Assembly: GCF_902859875.1 (NCBI RefSeq)
Contig: NZ_CADIKF010000028.1
Coordinates: forward strand, 1 to 64,000
Source: Paraburkholderia solisilvae
GTDB lineage: Bacteria; Pseudomonadota; Gammaproteobacteria; Burkholderiales; Burkholderiaceae
Reading direction: 5' to 3'
Length of the DNA: 64,000 bases
The notes beneath the pieces were generated by a model. It made no database searches, had not been told where the DNA came from, and saw only the letters and a list, made by a program, of their open reading frames with translations. The stretch's first letter is position 1. The number at the start of each line of letters is the position of its first letter. The position numbers were made by a program, and so were the translations under genes. This document shows positions 9,119-17,660 of this stretch, piece after piece.

Positions 9119-9160
9119 GCCGATGCCGGCCCAGCGGATCGCGCTGGAACCGGCATCGGC
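9119..9160. terminator. two-tier inverted repeat between convergent genes
   Basis: An 11-bp perfect outer stem (gccgatgccgg / ccggcatcggc) encloses a 6-bp inner stem (ccagcg / cgctgg). It lies between the synthase gene ending at 9041 (plus) and the patatin gene ending at 9201 (minus). A bidirectional terminator is the likely role, although the T tract is missing. Confidence 0.5.
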
Positions 9161-9200
9161 AATCGGTACAGCATGCGCTCACGCGTGCTGAATGCGCATG

Positions 9201-10454
9201 CTACGCGGCCTCTTCTTCCTGCGAGTCGCCGCGCAGTTCGAGCAGGTCCTTGTCCGACTGCGGCGTCTTCCCCTGCGGACGGTGCACGTCGTGCGTGACG
9301 AACCCGATATCGCGGCTCGGCACGTCGAACCATTCACGATGGGAAAACGAATCGCGAATGTCTTCGAGCCCACTTTCCCAGTGCTCGTTCATCGTATCGA
9401 TGCTGAACTCGTAGTCCTTGTAGTGCCCCTCATACGATTTATTCTTGTAGATCAGGTGCACGACATTGATCGCGCTGCCGTCCGCGAGCTTTTCCGCATG
9501 CCGGAACAGTGGATCGGCCTTGATTACCGAGGTTGGCACGTGCTTCAGCAGTTCCTTGATAAAGCACGCATTGCGCTGGCGCTCCGCGAGCATATTGGTG
9601 ATCGCGCGCGTGCGGCTCGAGTACTGGATGTCTTTTGCACGCTCGGACACGTCAAGGAAATCACCGGGCAGATTTCCTTGCGCGCTCCACAAGTCGACCT
9701 GGAATACGAGCGTATCCTTCTGATCCGCATCGCGCAGCACTTCGGTCAGCGGCGTATTCGACACGAGGCCGCCGTCCCAGTAGAACTCGCCGTCGATCTC
9801 GACCGCCGGAAAGCCCGGCGGCAACGCGCCCGACGCCATGAAGTGCTCGGGTTCGAGACGCATGTTGCGATTCACGAAGCTCGTCAGATTGCCGGTGCGC
9901 ACATTGACCGCGCCGACCGACACGCAAATATCGCCATCGTTGATGCGGTCGAAATCGGCGAACGCGAGCAGCGTTTCTTTCAGCGCGGCCGTGTTGTAGT
10001 AGCTGACCTCGTTCGGGCTCACCTTCGAGAACCCTGCGAGCGGCAACGGAAAACGCGGTGCGAAAAAGCCCGGCTGCCCTTCGATCAGCGCACGGGTCGC
10101 CGCCTGCATGCTCGCCCAGCGCCGCGTCAGGTCGTGCTGGTCGATGCCCGGCCACGCCCATGTGCTGAGGTTGCCGAGCCAGCCGCGCGGATGGCAGATC
10201 GCATGCCAGAATCCGCGCAACGCGTCGACACGCTTCTCGGGCGGATTGCCCGCGATGATCGCGGTGTTCAGCGCACCGATCGATACGCCCGCGATGCGGT
10301 GCGGATGAACGCCTGCCTCGGCGAGGCCTTCGTAAACGCCGGCCTGATAAGAACCGAGCGCGCCGCCGCCTTGCAAAACCAGCGCAATCTCGTCATAGCG
10401 CGGCAACACGAAGGCACCCGCCCGCCCCGCCGGTTGATGGGTCTTGCTGCTCAT
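9201..10454 (-). CDS. patatin-like phospholipase with DUF3734 C-terminus
   Basis: Serine lipid hydrolase of the patatin fold. The oxyanion-hole motif GGGALGSYQAGV is near 31-42, the nucleophile elbow GVSIG near 60, and the catalytic Asp is in DGGLVSNTPL (about 228), so the Ser-Asp dyad is complete. The C-terminal third (about 270-390) matches the DUF3734 extension often seen in Burkholderiaceae. It is the third gene of a probable operon after the decarboxylase (11272-12051) and 3-hydroxybutyrate dehydrogenase (10467-11249), with only 12 bp to the latter. That context suggests a role around polyhydroxybutyrate or lipid turnover. A gggga ribosome site precedes the ATG. Confidence 0.9.
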   Translation of the reverse strand: MSSKTHQPAGRAGAFVLPRYDEIALVLQGGGALGSYQAGVYEGLAEAGVHPHRIAGVSIGALNTAIIAGNPPEKRVDALRGFWHAICHPRGWLGNLSTWAWPGIDQHDLTRRWASMQAATRALIEGQPGFFAPRFPLPLAGFSKVSPNEVSYYNTAALKETLLAFADFDRINDGDICVSVGAVNVRTGNLTSFVNRNMRLEPEHFMASGALPPGFPAVEIDGEFYWDGGLVSNTPLTEVLRDADQKDTLVFQVDLWSAQGNLPGDFLDVSERAKDIQYSSRTRAITNMLAERQRNACFIKELLKHVPTSVIKADPLFRHAEKLADGSAINVVHLIYKNKSYEGHYKDYEFSIDTMNEHWESGLEDIRDSFSHREWFDVPSRDIGFVTHDVHRPQGKTPQSDKDLLELRGDSQEEEAA

Positions 10455-10466
10455 GCGTTTCCCCCG

Positions 10467-11249
10467 TTACTGCATGTACCAGCCGTGGCTGACGACAATC
10501 GATTGCCCGGTAAGCGCGGCCGATTCGAAACCCGCGAGGAACGCCACGGTGTTCGCGACATCGTCGACGGTCGTGAACTCGCCGTCCACCGTGTCCCCGA
10601 GCATCACATGCTTGATCACTTCTTCTTCGGAGATGCCGAGCTCTTTCGCCTGCTCGGGAATCTGCTTGTCGACGAGCGGTGTGCGCACAAAGCCCGGGCA
10701 CACGACGTTCGCGCGCACGCCGCGCGGACCGCCCTCTTTCGCGACCACGCGCGCGAGGCCGAGCAAACCGTGTTTTGCGGTCACGTAGGCGGACTTCAGC
10801 TTCGACGCCTCATGCGAGTGCACCGAGCCCATATAGATGATCGAGCCGCCGCGGCCGCTGTCGTACATATGGCGAATCGCCGCTTTAGTCGTGAGGAACG
10901 CGCCGTCCAGGTGCACCGCGAGCATCTTCTTCCAGTCGGAGAACGCGTAGTTTTCGATCGGATTGACGATCTGGATGCCCGCGTTCGACACCAGCACGTC
11001 GATGCTGCCGAATTTTTCGACGGCGGCGTCGATGCCGCGGTTCACCGCGTCTTCGTCGATCACATTCATTTCAACGGCGAATGCGCTGCCGCCCGCGTCG
11101 TTGATGCTGGTTGCGACCTGTTGTGCATTCTTCAGCGATAGATCGGCGATGACGACTTTCGCGCCCTGCGATGCGAGCTTGCGCGCGCACTGCTCGCCGA
11201 TACCGCTTGCCGCGCCGGTGACGACGGCGACTTTGTTGTTCAACGACAT
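10467..11249 (-). CDS. bdhA: D-3-hydroxybutyrate dehydrogenase
   Basis: NAD-dependent short-chain dehydrogenase interconverting D-3-hydroxybutyrate and acetoacetate in the cytoplasm. Of 260 residues, the cofactor motif TGAASGIG is near 11-18, NAG in SNAGIQ near 88, a catalytic Ser in MGSVHSH near 140 and YVTAK near 153. The C-terminal TVDDVANTVAFLAGFESAALTG-type ending and the overall pattern agree with bacterial BdhA. It sits between acetoacetate decarboxylase (upstream, 22 bp) and the patatin gene (downstream, 12 bp), which supports the ketone-body assignment over generic SDR function. Confidence 0.9.
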   Translation of the reverse strand: MSLNNKVAVVTGAASGIGEQCARKLASQGAKVVIADLSLKNAQQVATSINDAGGSAFAVEMNVIDEDAVNRGIDAAVEKFGSIDVLVSNAGIQIVNPIENYAFSDWKKMLAVHLDGAFLTTKAAIRHMYDSGRGGSIIYMGSVHSHEASKLKSAYVTAKHGLLGLARVVAKEGGPRGVRANVVCPGFVRTPLVDKQIPEQAKELGISEEEVIKHVMLGDTVDGEFTTVDDVANTVAFLAGFESAALTGQSIVVSHGWYMQ

Positions 11250-11271
11250 ATTCGTTTTCTCCGTGTTTGGG

Positions 11272-12051
11272 TTATTCGTTTGCAGCAGCCTTCAACGTAT
11301 CGACTGCGGCGAGGTAGTCGAAGGCGACTTCGCCGATATCGAGCGTGAGGTCCGCGATCAGATGACGCGCGCCGATTACGCGGCGCACCGGCAAGTCCGC
11401 AACCGGCGCGAGCGCGTGCGGATGCAGTTCGAGCGCGGCCGGCCCGCTCCATGCGCCGAGCACCGTCACGTCGCGCAAAAAGAAACGCACCAGTTCGCAC
11501 ACGCGCGCGGTGCCATCGACGTGCGGCAGCACCTTGAGCAGATAGTTCGGCGTTTCCGCGAGCTTGCGGCGCTCGCTTTCCGCGTCGCACAGGTTGTGCT
11601 TGTAGCCCATCGTGCCGGTTGCGATACGCTGGGTGCCGTAATCGAGCGTGCCGAGCAGCGTGTCATTGCCGTCCACCGAGATGCGCGGCCGCGCGAGCTT
11701 CTTCGGAAAGCCCCATATCTCGCGGCCGCCTGCAATCGGGCCTTCGTCGTCGAGATACATCGAATGTGTGTAGTTGCCGATTTTGCCCTGCGGATCGCGC
11801 ACGGCGATCACCTGGCCGCTTTCGGTGTAATCGCCGAAACCGGATGAATCGGGCATGCGAATAAATTCATAATGCACGAGACCGTCGGCCGGTTGCAGTG
11901 GCTCGGGCACGGCGGCGCGCAGTGCGTCGGGATCGGTTTCGTATGAAATGATGAAGTATTCGCGATTCCTGTAGCGGAACGGCGGGCGCGGATACGCCGG
12001 ATTATGAACGGGCATCGCAAAGGCAGCTTTGCGAATCGAATCGATATCCAT
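11272..12051 (-). CDS. adc: acetoacetate decarboxylase
   Basis: Converts acetoacetate to acetone and CO2 through a Schiff base on Lys. The 259-residue protein has the family-typical start (PVHNPAYPRPPFRYRNREYF), the Glu region YTHSMYLDDE and the catalytic segment EIWGFPKKLARP, whose first Lys is the Schiff-base residue by homology. It is the first gene of an operon with bdhA and the patatin gene, with a strong gaggagagg ribosome site. Together the operon could draw on stored 3-hydroxybutyrate, giving acetoacetate and then acetone. A tgcaattgca palindrome (12151-12160) lies about 100 bp upstream and may be part of its control region. Confidence 0.93.
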   Translation of the reverse strand: MDIDSIRKAAFAMPVHNPAYPRPPFRYRNREYFIISYETDPDALRAAVPEPLQPADGLVHYEFIRMPDSSGFGDYTESGQVIAVRDPQGKIGNYTHSMYLDDEGPIAGGREIWGFPKKLARPRISVDGNDTLLGTLDYGTQRIATGTMGYKHNLCDAESERRKLAETPNYLLKVLPHVDGTARVCELVRFFLRDVTVLGAWSGPAALELHPHALAPVADLPVRRVIGARHLIADLTLDIGEVAFDYLAAVDTLKAAANE

Positions 12052-12273
12052 CGTGTCCTCTCCTCGTGGGTTTGGCGTGCGTGGCGCACACTGGCAATCG
12101 TAAAGGAAGGCGATGCAATTCTGTTCTCACTTTGCAAAAAAATACATTGATGCAATTGCAACATTGCCGATTCGATTTCGCACTTCAATGTAAGGTGCGT
12201 GTGTTATCGGCGTGTGTCGGCGCAGCGTGTCCGGGAAGCTCGCCATTCGTTTCGGATCGCGAACATCAAAGTG

Positions 12274-12762
12274 TCACGAACGGTGCTCGATACTGACGAG
12301 TCGCGCATCGAGCATGCGCGCCAGCGAGACGCCGCCTTCGTGCATCACGAAATCGTGATTCCATTGAAAGAGCGGCTTCGCAAGCGGCGCGAACAGGTTC
12401 ATCCAGCCGCGCCGCGTGCGCACGCGCCACTCGTAATGCACCACGGTGATGCCGCGCTCGCTCGCGAAGCGCCAGCTTCCTATGCCTTCCAGGTCGCCGC
12501 TTGCGATGCCTTCGAGCGCGACGAGCGGTTCGATGCGCGTAACGCGCACGTCGAACACCACGCGATACGGCAGCCGTCCCTTCCATGTGTAGCGCTGCAG
12601 CGAGCCGATGCCGTCGCTCGACCCGGCTTCGATTTCCGCGACCTGCTCGACGTTCTTCCACCATTCGGGCCAGCGCGCCGAATCGTGAATCGCGCTCCAC
12701 ACTGCGTGAAGCGGCGCGTCGAGACGCCAGACGGTCGACAGCCGGTACTCGCTGATGCGCAT
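12274..12762 (-). CDS. SRPBCC (START-like) family protein
   Basis: Protein of about 162 residues with the helix-grip pattern: an N-terminal strand (YRLSTVWRLDAP), VWSAIHDSARWPEWWKNV, and a long C-terminal helix containing NHDFVMHEGGVSLARML. Such proteins bind hydrophobic ligands in a deep cavity; the ligand is unknown. The ATG at 12762 has ggagag eight bases upstream and is preferred. A second ATG at 12780 overlaps the helicase stop (ATGA), so the gene is probably translated together with the helicase and is the last gene of the repair operon. Its link to DNA repair is only by position. Confidence 0.8.
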   Translation of the reverse strand: MRISEYRLSTVWRLDAPLHAVWSAIHDSARWPEWWKNVEQVAEIEAGSSDGIGSLQRYTWKGRLPYRVVFDVRVTRIEPLVALEGIASGDLEGIGSWRFASERGITVVHYEWRVRTRRGWMNLFAPLAKPLFQWNHDFVMHEGGVSLARMLDARLVSIEHRS

Positions 12763-12776
12763 GTCGCGCTCTCCGT

Positions 12777-15179
12777 TCATTGCACGCGCCACCAGCGCGG
12801 CAACAGACGCCGCACCTCCGCGCGCCGATAGCGGTCGTCGATCAGATGCACGACGCCGGCGTCGTGCTCGGTGCGAATCACGCGGCCCGCGGCCTGCACG
12901 ACTTTCTGCAAACCGGGGTACAGGTACACGTAATCGTAGCCGTTGCCGAATTGCGCCTGCATCGCGCGCCGCATCTGTTCGTTGACGTCGTTGACTTGCG
13001 GCAGGCCGAGCGTCGCGACAAACGCGCCGATCAACTGTTCGCCGGCCAGATCGATGCCTTCCGCGAAAGCGCCGCCGAGCACCGCGAAGCCTACGCCGTG
13101 CGTCGAAGTCCGGAAGCGCGCGACGAATGCATCGCGCGCGGCTTCGTCCATGCCCGGTTCCTGCGTCCAGACCGGCACCTGAGGATGTTGCTCGCGCAAC
13201 AAGGCGACGACCCGCTGCAGATAATCGAAGCTGCTGAGAAAGCCGAGATAGTTGCCGCGACGTGCCGCGTATTGCCGGGCAATCAGCTCGACGATCGGCG
13301 CAAGCGATGCTTCCCGATCGCGCCAGCGCGTCGATACGTGCGCCGCGATATGCACCGCGAGCTGCTCGGCCCTGAACGGCCCTTCGACGTCGAGCCAGCC
13401 GGTGCTCTCGGGCAGCCCGAGCGTGTCGCGATAGTAGTGCTGCGGGCCGAGCGTGCCGGAAAACATCACGGTCGTGCGCGCGGCCGCGTGGCGCGGCTTG
13501 AGGAACGGCGATGGAATCACGTTGCGTACGCAAAGCGAGGTCATGGCCTTCGCGCTCGCGTCGTGCGCGGCCGACGACGCGGCAAGCGTCACGTCGCACA
13601 GCGAATGGTCGCCGAACTGCTCGACGAGCGACATGAAGTGCAATGCATCGAAGTAGAAGCGCAGCAACGTGTCGTGCGCGCCGACCGGCGCTTCGGCAAG
13701 CTGGTCGGTGATCGCGCCGGTCAGGTTCTGCAGCGCCGCGTGCATACGCGCCGGCACGGCGGCCAGCACCTCGTAGCGCTGCGTGTGTTCGCGCGTCAAC
13801 GCGTTCCATTCGCGATTCAGGCGATCGAACGGCTTGCGCAGTGCCGCGGGCGCCGCGCGACGGGCAGCCTTGAATGCGTGTTGATCGAGCGCCGCGGTGT
13901 ACATGCGGCGCGTGCGGTCCGGCAGATTGTGCGCTTCGTCGACCAGCACCGCGACGCGCCATTGATTGAGTTGCGTGAGCGCATAGAGCAGCGCGCCGCC
14001 ATCGTAGTAGTAGTTGTAGTCGCCGATCACCACGTCGCACCAGCGTGCGAGTTCCTGTGCGAGGTAGTACGGGCACACGTCGTGTGCGAGCGCCGCGGTG
14101 CGCACCGCATCGCGTGATAGCCGCGTGGTGGTGTGCAATGCGGTGTCGCGCGCGGCGGCGATGCGGTCGTAGAAACCGCGTGCGAGCGGACAGGACTCGC
14201 CGTCGCACGAATTGTCAGGGTGCTCGCACGCCTTGTCGCGCGCAACCAGTTCGAGCACGCGCAGCGGAAAGCCGCGCGGGGTGTGCGGGACGTCGCCGTC
14301 GTGCGTGCCATCGCCTGCGTATTCGCGAGGGCTCGTGCTCGTGTTGCGGACGCTGCCGACAGCCGCGTCGCCGGGCGCCCTGTCTTCGTCGTTCTCTTCG
14401 TCGTTCGATGCACGCGCCAGCGCATCGATCGCGTCGAATGCAAGCGCGCGCCCCGGTGTTTTCGCGGTCAGAAAGAAGATGCGGTCGATGTGATTTTCCG
14501 CGCACGCCTTCAGCAGCGGGAAAATCGTGCCGAGCGTCTTGCCGATGCCGGTCGGCGCCTGCGCGAGCAACGTGTGTCCGTCGCGCGCGGCGCGGTACAC
14601 CGCGACCGATAGTTCGCGCTGGCCGCTGCGGAATGTGCCGTACGGAAACTTCAGGTTCGCAAGCCATGCGTTGCGTGCCGCGCGATGCGCGTCCTCACGC
14701 TCGGCCCACGCAATGAAACGCTCGCACTGGTCTTCGAAAAATGCGCGTAGTGCGGCGGCCGTGTGGCGCTCGGTCAGCAGCGTCTCCTTCTGCTTGACGA
14801 TATCGAAGTACACCAGCGCGACATCGAGCGCCGCAAGCCCGCGCGCGTCGCACAGCAGATGACCGTAAATCAGCACCTGCGCCCAATGCAACGCGCGATG
14901 GTTCGCTCGCATACGGTCAAGGTCGCCGCGATAGGTCTTGATTTCTTCGAGCCGGTTGCGCCCGGCGTCATAGCCGTCGGCTCGGCCACGCACCGTCAGC
15001 CCGCGATAGACGCCGCTCAGCGTGATTTCCGTTTCGTAACCGCTGTCGCGCCGTCCGGCGACGGCAGCGTGCCCTGTGATGCCTTCGGCCGCGCTTGGCG
15101 CCGGTGTGAAGCGCAGGTCGAGATCGCCACGCCTCGCGGTGAATTCGCAAAGGGTGCGCACCGCCACGATGTAACTCAT
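12777..15179 (-). CDS. XPD/DinG-type Fe-S DNA helicase with N-terminal PD-(D/E)XK-like nuclease motif
   Basis: Superfamily 2 helicase of 800 residues. Walker A PTGIGKT is at 209-215, the DEAH box DEAHN lies in the middle, and motif VI-like QAAGRVIRTEHD is near the end. Cysteines in CEHPDNSCDGESC and a later CPYYL fit the four-Cys iron-sulphur cluster of XPD, FancJ and DinG. The first 130 residues carry a RecB/Cas4-like pattern: GRAD with D68, EEIK with E79 and K81, then QxxxY at 101-105, so this is a probable nuclease-helicase fusion. The start overlaps the stop of the FAN1-like gene by 4 bp (ATGA), implying coupled translation. The neighbour and the SOS box upstream point to repair of blocked or crosslinked DNA. 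Confidence 0.9.
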   Translation of the reverse strand: MSYIVAVRTLCEFTARRGDLDLRFTPAPSAAEGITGHAAVAGRRDSGYETEITLSGVYRGLTVRGRADGYDAGRNRLEEIKTYRGDLDRMRANHRALHWAQVLIYGHLLCDARGLAALDVALVYFDIVKQKETLLTERHTAAALRAFFEDQCERFIAWAEREDAHRAARNAWLANLKFPYGTFRSGQRELSVAVYRAARDGHTLLAQAPTGIGKTLGTIFPLLKACAENHIDRIFFLTAKTPGRALAFDAIDALARASNDEENDEDRAPGDAAVGSVRNTSTSPREYAGDGTHDGDVPHTPRGFPLRVLELVARDKACEHPDNSCDGESCPLARGFYDRIAAARDTALHTTTRLSRDAVRTAALAHDVCPYYLAQELARWCDVVIGDYNYYYDGGALLYALTQLNQWRVAVLVDEAHNLPDRTRRMYTAALDQHAFKAARRAAPAALRKPFDRLNREWNALTREHTQRYEVLAAVPARMHAALQNLTGAITDQLAEAPVGAHDTLLRFYFDALHFMSLVEQFGDHSLCDVTLAASSAAHDASAKAMTSLCVRNVIPSPFLKPRHAAARTTVMFSGTLGPQHYYRDTLGLPESTGWLDVEGPFRAEQLAVHIAAHVSTRWRDREASLAPIVELIARQYAARRGNYLGFLSSFDYLQRVVALLREQHPQVPVWTQEPGMDEAARDAFVARFRTSTHGVGFAVLGGAFAEGIDLAGEQLIGAFVATLGLPQVNDVNEQMRRAMQAQFGNGYDYVYLYPGLQKVVQAAGRVIRTEHDAGVVHLIDDRYRRAEVRRLLPRWWRVQ

Positions 15180-17080
15180 GTGGTGGGCTCCGTTGTGCGC
15201 ATATCCCGGGTGTTGGTATTGGCGTTGGTGTTGGCAATGCCGGTGCTGGTGACGGCGTTGCGCTCCGGTTGCGGCCCACCGTCACAGCGTTCGTCCCAAC
15301 GCACGTCGAGCACCCGCACCGGTATCCCGTGCTGATGACAATAGGAAAGCCAGCGAAGCTGATTGTCCTGCAGACGATCGCCCGGCCCCTTGACTTCAAT
15401 CAGCTCGTAGCGCCGCTCGCGCGGCCAGAAGCGGATCAGGTCGGGCAGCCCCGAGCGGTTGCCGCGGATATCGCACAACAGCCGTTCGCAAAACCGCTTC
15501 AAATGCACAGCCGGTATGCAATCGAGCGCGAGATCGAGCAGTTCGCGGGTCAGCATGTTCCAGAACACGAAAGGCGATTGCCGCCCTGCTTTGCTTTCGA
15601 AATGCCGAACAATGGTCGTGCGGTAGCTTGAGTTGTCGAGTTGCGCGAGGCACGCATCGAATAACGGCGCACGTTTTGCGTGGAAATCCGGCGCATGCAA
15701 ATCGGCGGGACCGCGTTGAAACGGGTGGAAAAACGCGCCGGGCAGCGCCGCGAACACCGGCTCCCAGCATAGCAACCCGAACAACGAATTGATCAGCCCA
15801 TTCTCGACGTAGTACACCGGCACATCCGGCGCGCTCAGATGATCGAGCACGACGTATTCGACGGATGTGGGTTTAAGAAGAGATGCTGCGGGCCGTGTGA
15901 GGGTCAACGCACTGCGCTCGACTGGATTTGCATGCGCGGCGATGCGCTGCGAAAGAAGTTGTGAAGCGGGATGTGAAGCAGGTTGTGAAGCAGATTCTGA
16001 AGCAGGTTGCAAAGCGCGCGTCATCGGTGACGATGACGGCGATCGCGAAGAAGCGACGCCCACGCGCCTTTGCAGCCGCGGCAACATGCGTGCGACACGC
16101 TGGCTTTCCTCTTCGCTCTCCGGTGCGTGAGCCGCATGTTGCGCGAGCGTCAACGCCTCGTCCGCGCGGCCTGCCCGCTCGAGCGCGCGAATGCGCCGAT
16201 GCCGCGCGCCGGGCCATGCGCAACGCGCATAAGTATGGATGGCAGCTGCCCATTGTCCGCGCCGCTCGGCGTGGTAACCGATTCGATACAGCAGCTTCGC
16301 ACGGCGCGTCGCAAGCCACGGGTTATCCGTTGCAATTGCATCGACCGCGCACAACAGCGTTTCGAGCGCAACATCGTGGTCACGTTTGTCAAGCATATCG
16401 ACTGCGCCAAGCGCGTCGAGCGCGTCGCCGCAGGTGTGCAGCGCGAGAAAGATATCGACGTCCGCGCGTTGCTGAAACGCCCGGGACGACGGCGCGAATG
16501 CGACCGGCTCGTACTGGTGCACGCCGAGGTCCGAAAGCACGAACTCGGACCAGTCCTGATGCAGATTGCCGAAGAACATCAACCGCAAGCGGTCGCACAG
16601 CGGCGCGATGTTGACGCGCAATACGCGCTCATCCGCTTGCGGATGCCATTGCGCGTAAGGCCGCGGATCGGCATGCGCGATGCGCAATGGCGCGAGCCAC
16701 TCGTATTTGCGCGCGGTCTTCACGCCCGCGAGCTGCGCCGCAAAACACGACAGCAATTCGGCACGCGTCGACAGGTCGAATAGCTCGTCGAGCGTCAACG
16801 GCGCATCCGCGTCGACCCAGCCTGCCTCGATAAGCGGCGCGGCCGCCGCGAGCGTGCAACCGATCTCGCGGTACGCGAGCCGGCTCGTGCGAAACAACAC
16901 GCCTTTGCGCATCAGCATGCGCACGAGCAACGCGCGCGACGCTTCCGGCAGGTGCACGAAGGTGTGCAGCCATGCGTGCTCGGCATCGGCAAGCAGGTCG
17001 GCATAGCGCTCGGCGAGCCATGCCAGCGCGCGTTCGAAGTTGCGCAGGTAGTAGAGCGGATCGGGAGTATCGTTCGGCAC
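15176..17080 (-). CDS. FAN1-like VRR-NUC nuclease
   Basis: Structure-specific nuclease related to eukaryotic FAN1, which trims DNA flaps and unhooks interstrand crosslinks. The 634-residue protein has the N-terminal helical/SAP-TPR-like region, a low-complexity Ser/Ala/Gln linker around 360-385 built from a 12-bp repeat, and a C-terminal VRR-NUC domain. Its GLPDLIRFW holds D547, followed by LIEVKGPGD with E562 and K564; this D-x14-E-x-K spacing equals that of human FAN1 (D960, E975, K977). The 25-residue Asn/Thr-rich tail is odd. The start is GTG at 17080 with a weak ribosome site. It is the first gene of the operon and lies 56 bp from a LexA-type palindrome. Confidence 0.9.
   Translation of the reverse strand: MPNDTPDPLYYLRNFERALAWLAERYADLLADAEHAWLHTFVHLPEASRALLVRMLMRKGVLFRTSRLAYREIGCTLAAAAPLIEAGWVDADAPLTLDELFDLSTRAELLSCFAAQLAGVKTARKYEWLAPLRIAHADPRPYAQWHPQADERVLRVNIAPLCDRLRLMFFGNLHQDWSEFVLSDLGVHQYEPVAFAPSSRAFQQRADVDIFLALHTCGDALDALGAVDMLDKRDHDVALETLLCAVDAIATDNPWLATRRAKLLYRIGYHAERRGQWAAAIHTYARCAWPGARHRRIRALERAGRADEALTLAQHAAHAPESEEESQRVARMLPRLQRRVGVASSRSPSSSPMTRALQPASESASQPASHPASQLLSQRIAAHANPVERSALTLTRPAASLLKPTSVEYVVLDHLSAPDVPVYYVENGLINSLFGLLCWEPVFAALPGAFFHPFQRGPADLHAPDFHAKRAPLFDACLAQLDNSSYRTTIVRHFESKAGRQSPFVFWNMLTRELLDLALDCIPAVHLKRFCERLLCDIRGNRSGLPDLIRFWPRERRYELIEVKGPGDRLQDNQLRWLSYCHQHGIPVRVLDVRWDERCDGGPQPERNAVTSTGIANTNANTNTRDMRTTEPTT
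15962..16009. repeat. 12-bp tandem repeat encoding the FAN1 linker
   Basis: Four copies of a 12-bp unit close to tgaagcaggttg (15962, 15974, 15986, 15998), in frame with the nuclease gene on the minus strand, where they encode SASQPASHPASQ-type residues. The linker could vary in length without a frameshift. Confidence 0.85.
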
Positions 17081-17660
17081 GGCGCTAAAGGCCTGGACTG
17101 GACGACCAGGCCGGCATGATAGGCAAACAGACGAACTGTATATTTATACAGCCATCATGGCAATGCACCCGCGGGCGCGGATGCAACACCCGCCTCGGGA
17201 CGTGGAACCCGTGAAACTGGGATTTTTTGCACGATCACCGAGCTGCTTCTCTATCCCGTCGTCGTCGGAAGGCGCCGCATTGACACGAATTGGCCAGATT
17301 GCAACGGGATGTCCCGGCGGATGTCCCGGCAAATTTACGAGACTGACAGGTTAGTCGACGGTCTCCGGGCGGTGAGTACCAGTCGGTCAGGATAACTGTG
17401 CATATCGTCGACAATCCGTCGGCGCCGCGCACTCGCTGCTTCAGCGGAAATGCTGCGGAGAATCGGCTCTTTAGCTATTTTCGATTTCTTCATATCGAGC
17501 AGTAGCCACTGGTTATCACAATTCCGGGAAATTCAGTTCTACATGCCGGTTGCATGCACTCGTTCGCGTGCCGTCGAGCGGCACGGTGATTGCTGAATTC
17601 ATCGTCAAGCAGGCGAACGTCTGCGTCGATAGATATTCCAGTTCAATCAAGGAGGAACGG
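17081..17660. other. intergenic region upstream of the FAN1 operon and secreted protein A
   Basis: Divergent, AT-richer region without a credible gene. It contains the LexA-type box at 17136-17151 for the minus-strand repair operon. From about 17400 onward it holds a leader that is also found upstream of the second small secreted protein at 35.4 kb (shared tcgtcgacaatccg at 17405-17418 and tcaagcaggcg near 17607). Confidence 0.7.
17136..17151. promoter_or_regulatory. LexA-type SOS box upstream of the FAN1-helicase operon
   Basis: Perfect 16-bp inverted repeat ctgtatatttatacag, matching the LexA consensus CTGT-N8-ACAG at every defined position. It lies 56 bp before the GTG of the VRR-NUC gene, and its tataaat (minus strand) could be a -10 element hidden by the repressor. 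LexA control of the operon is inferred. Confidence 0.75.

Noticed and set aside
9192..11141. Very long plus-strand open frame opposite patatin and bdhA
   Set aside because: Antisense shadow typical of high-GC genes; the minus-strand proteins have complete catalytic motifs.
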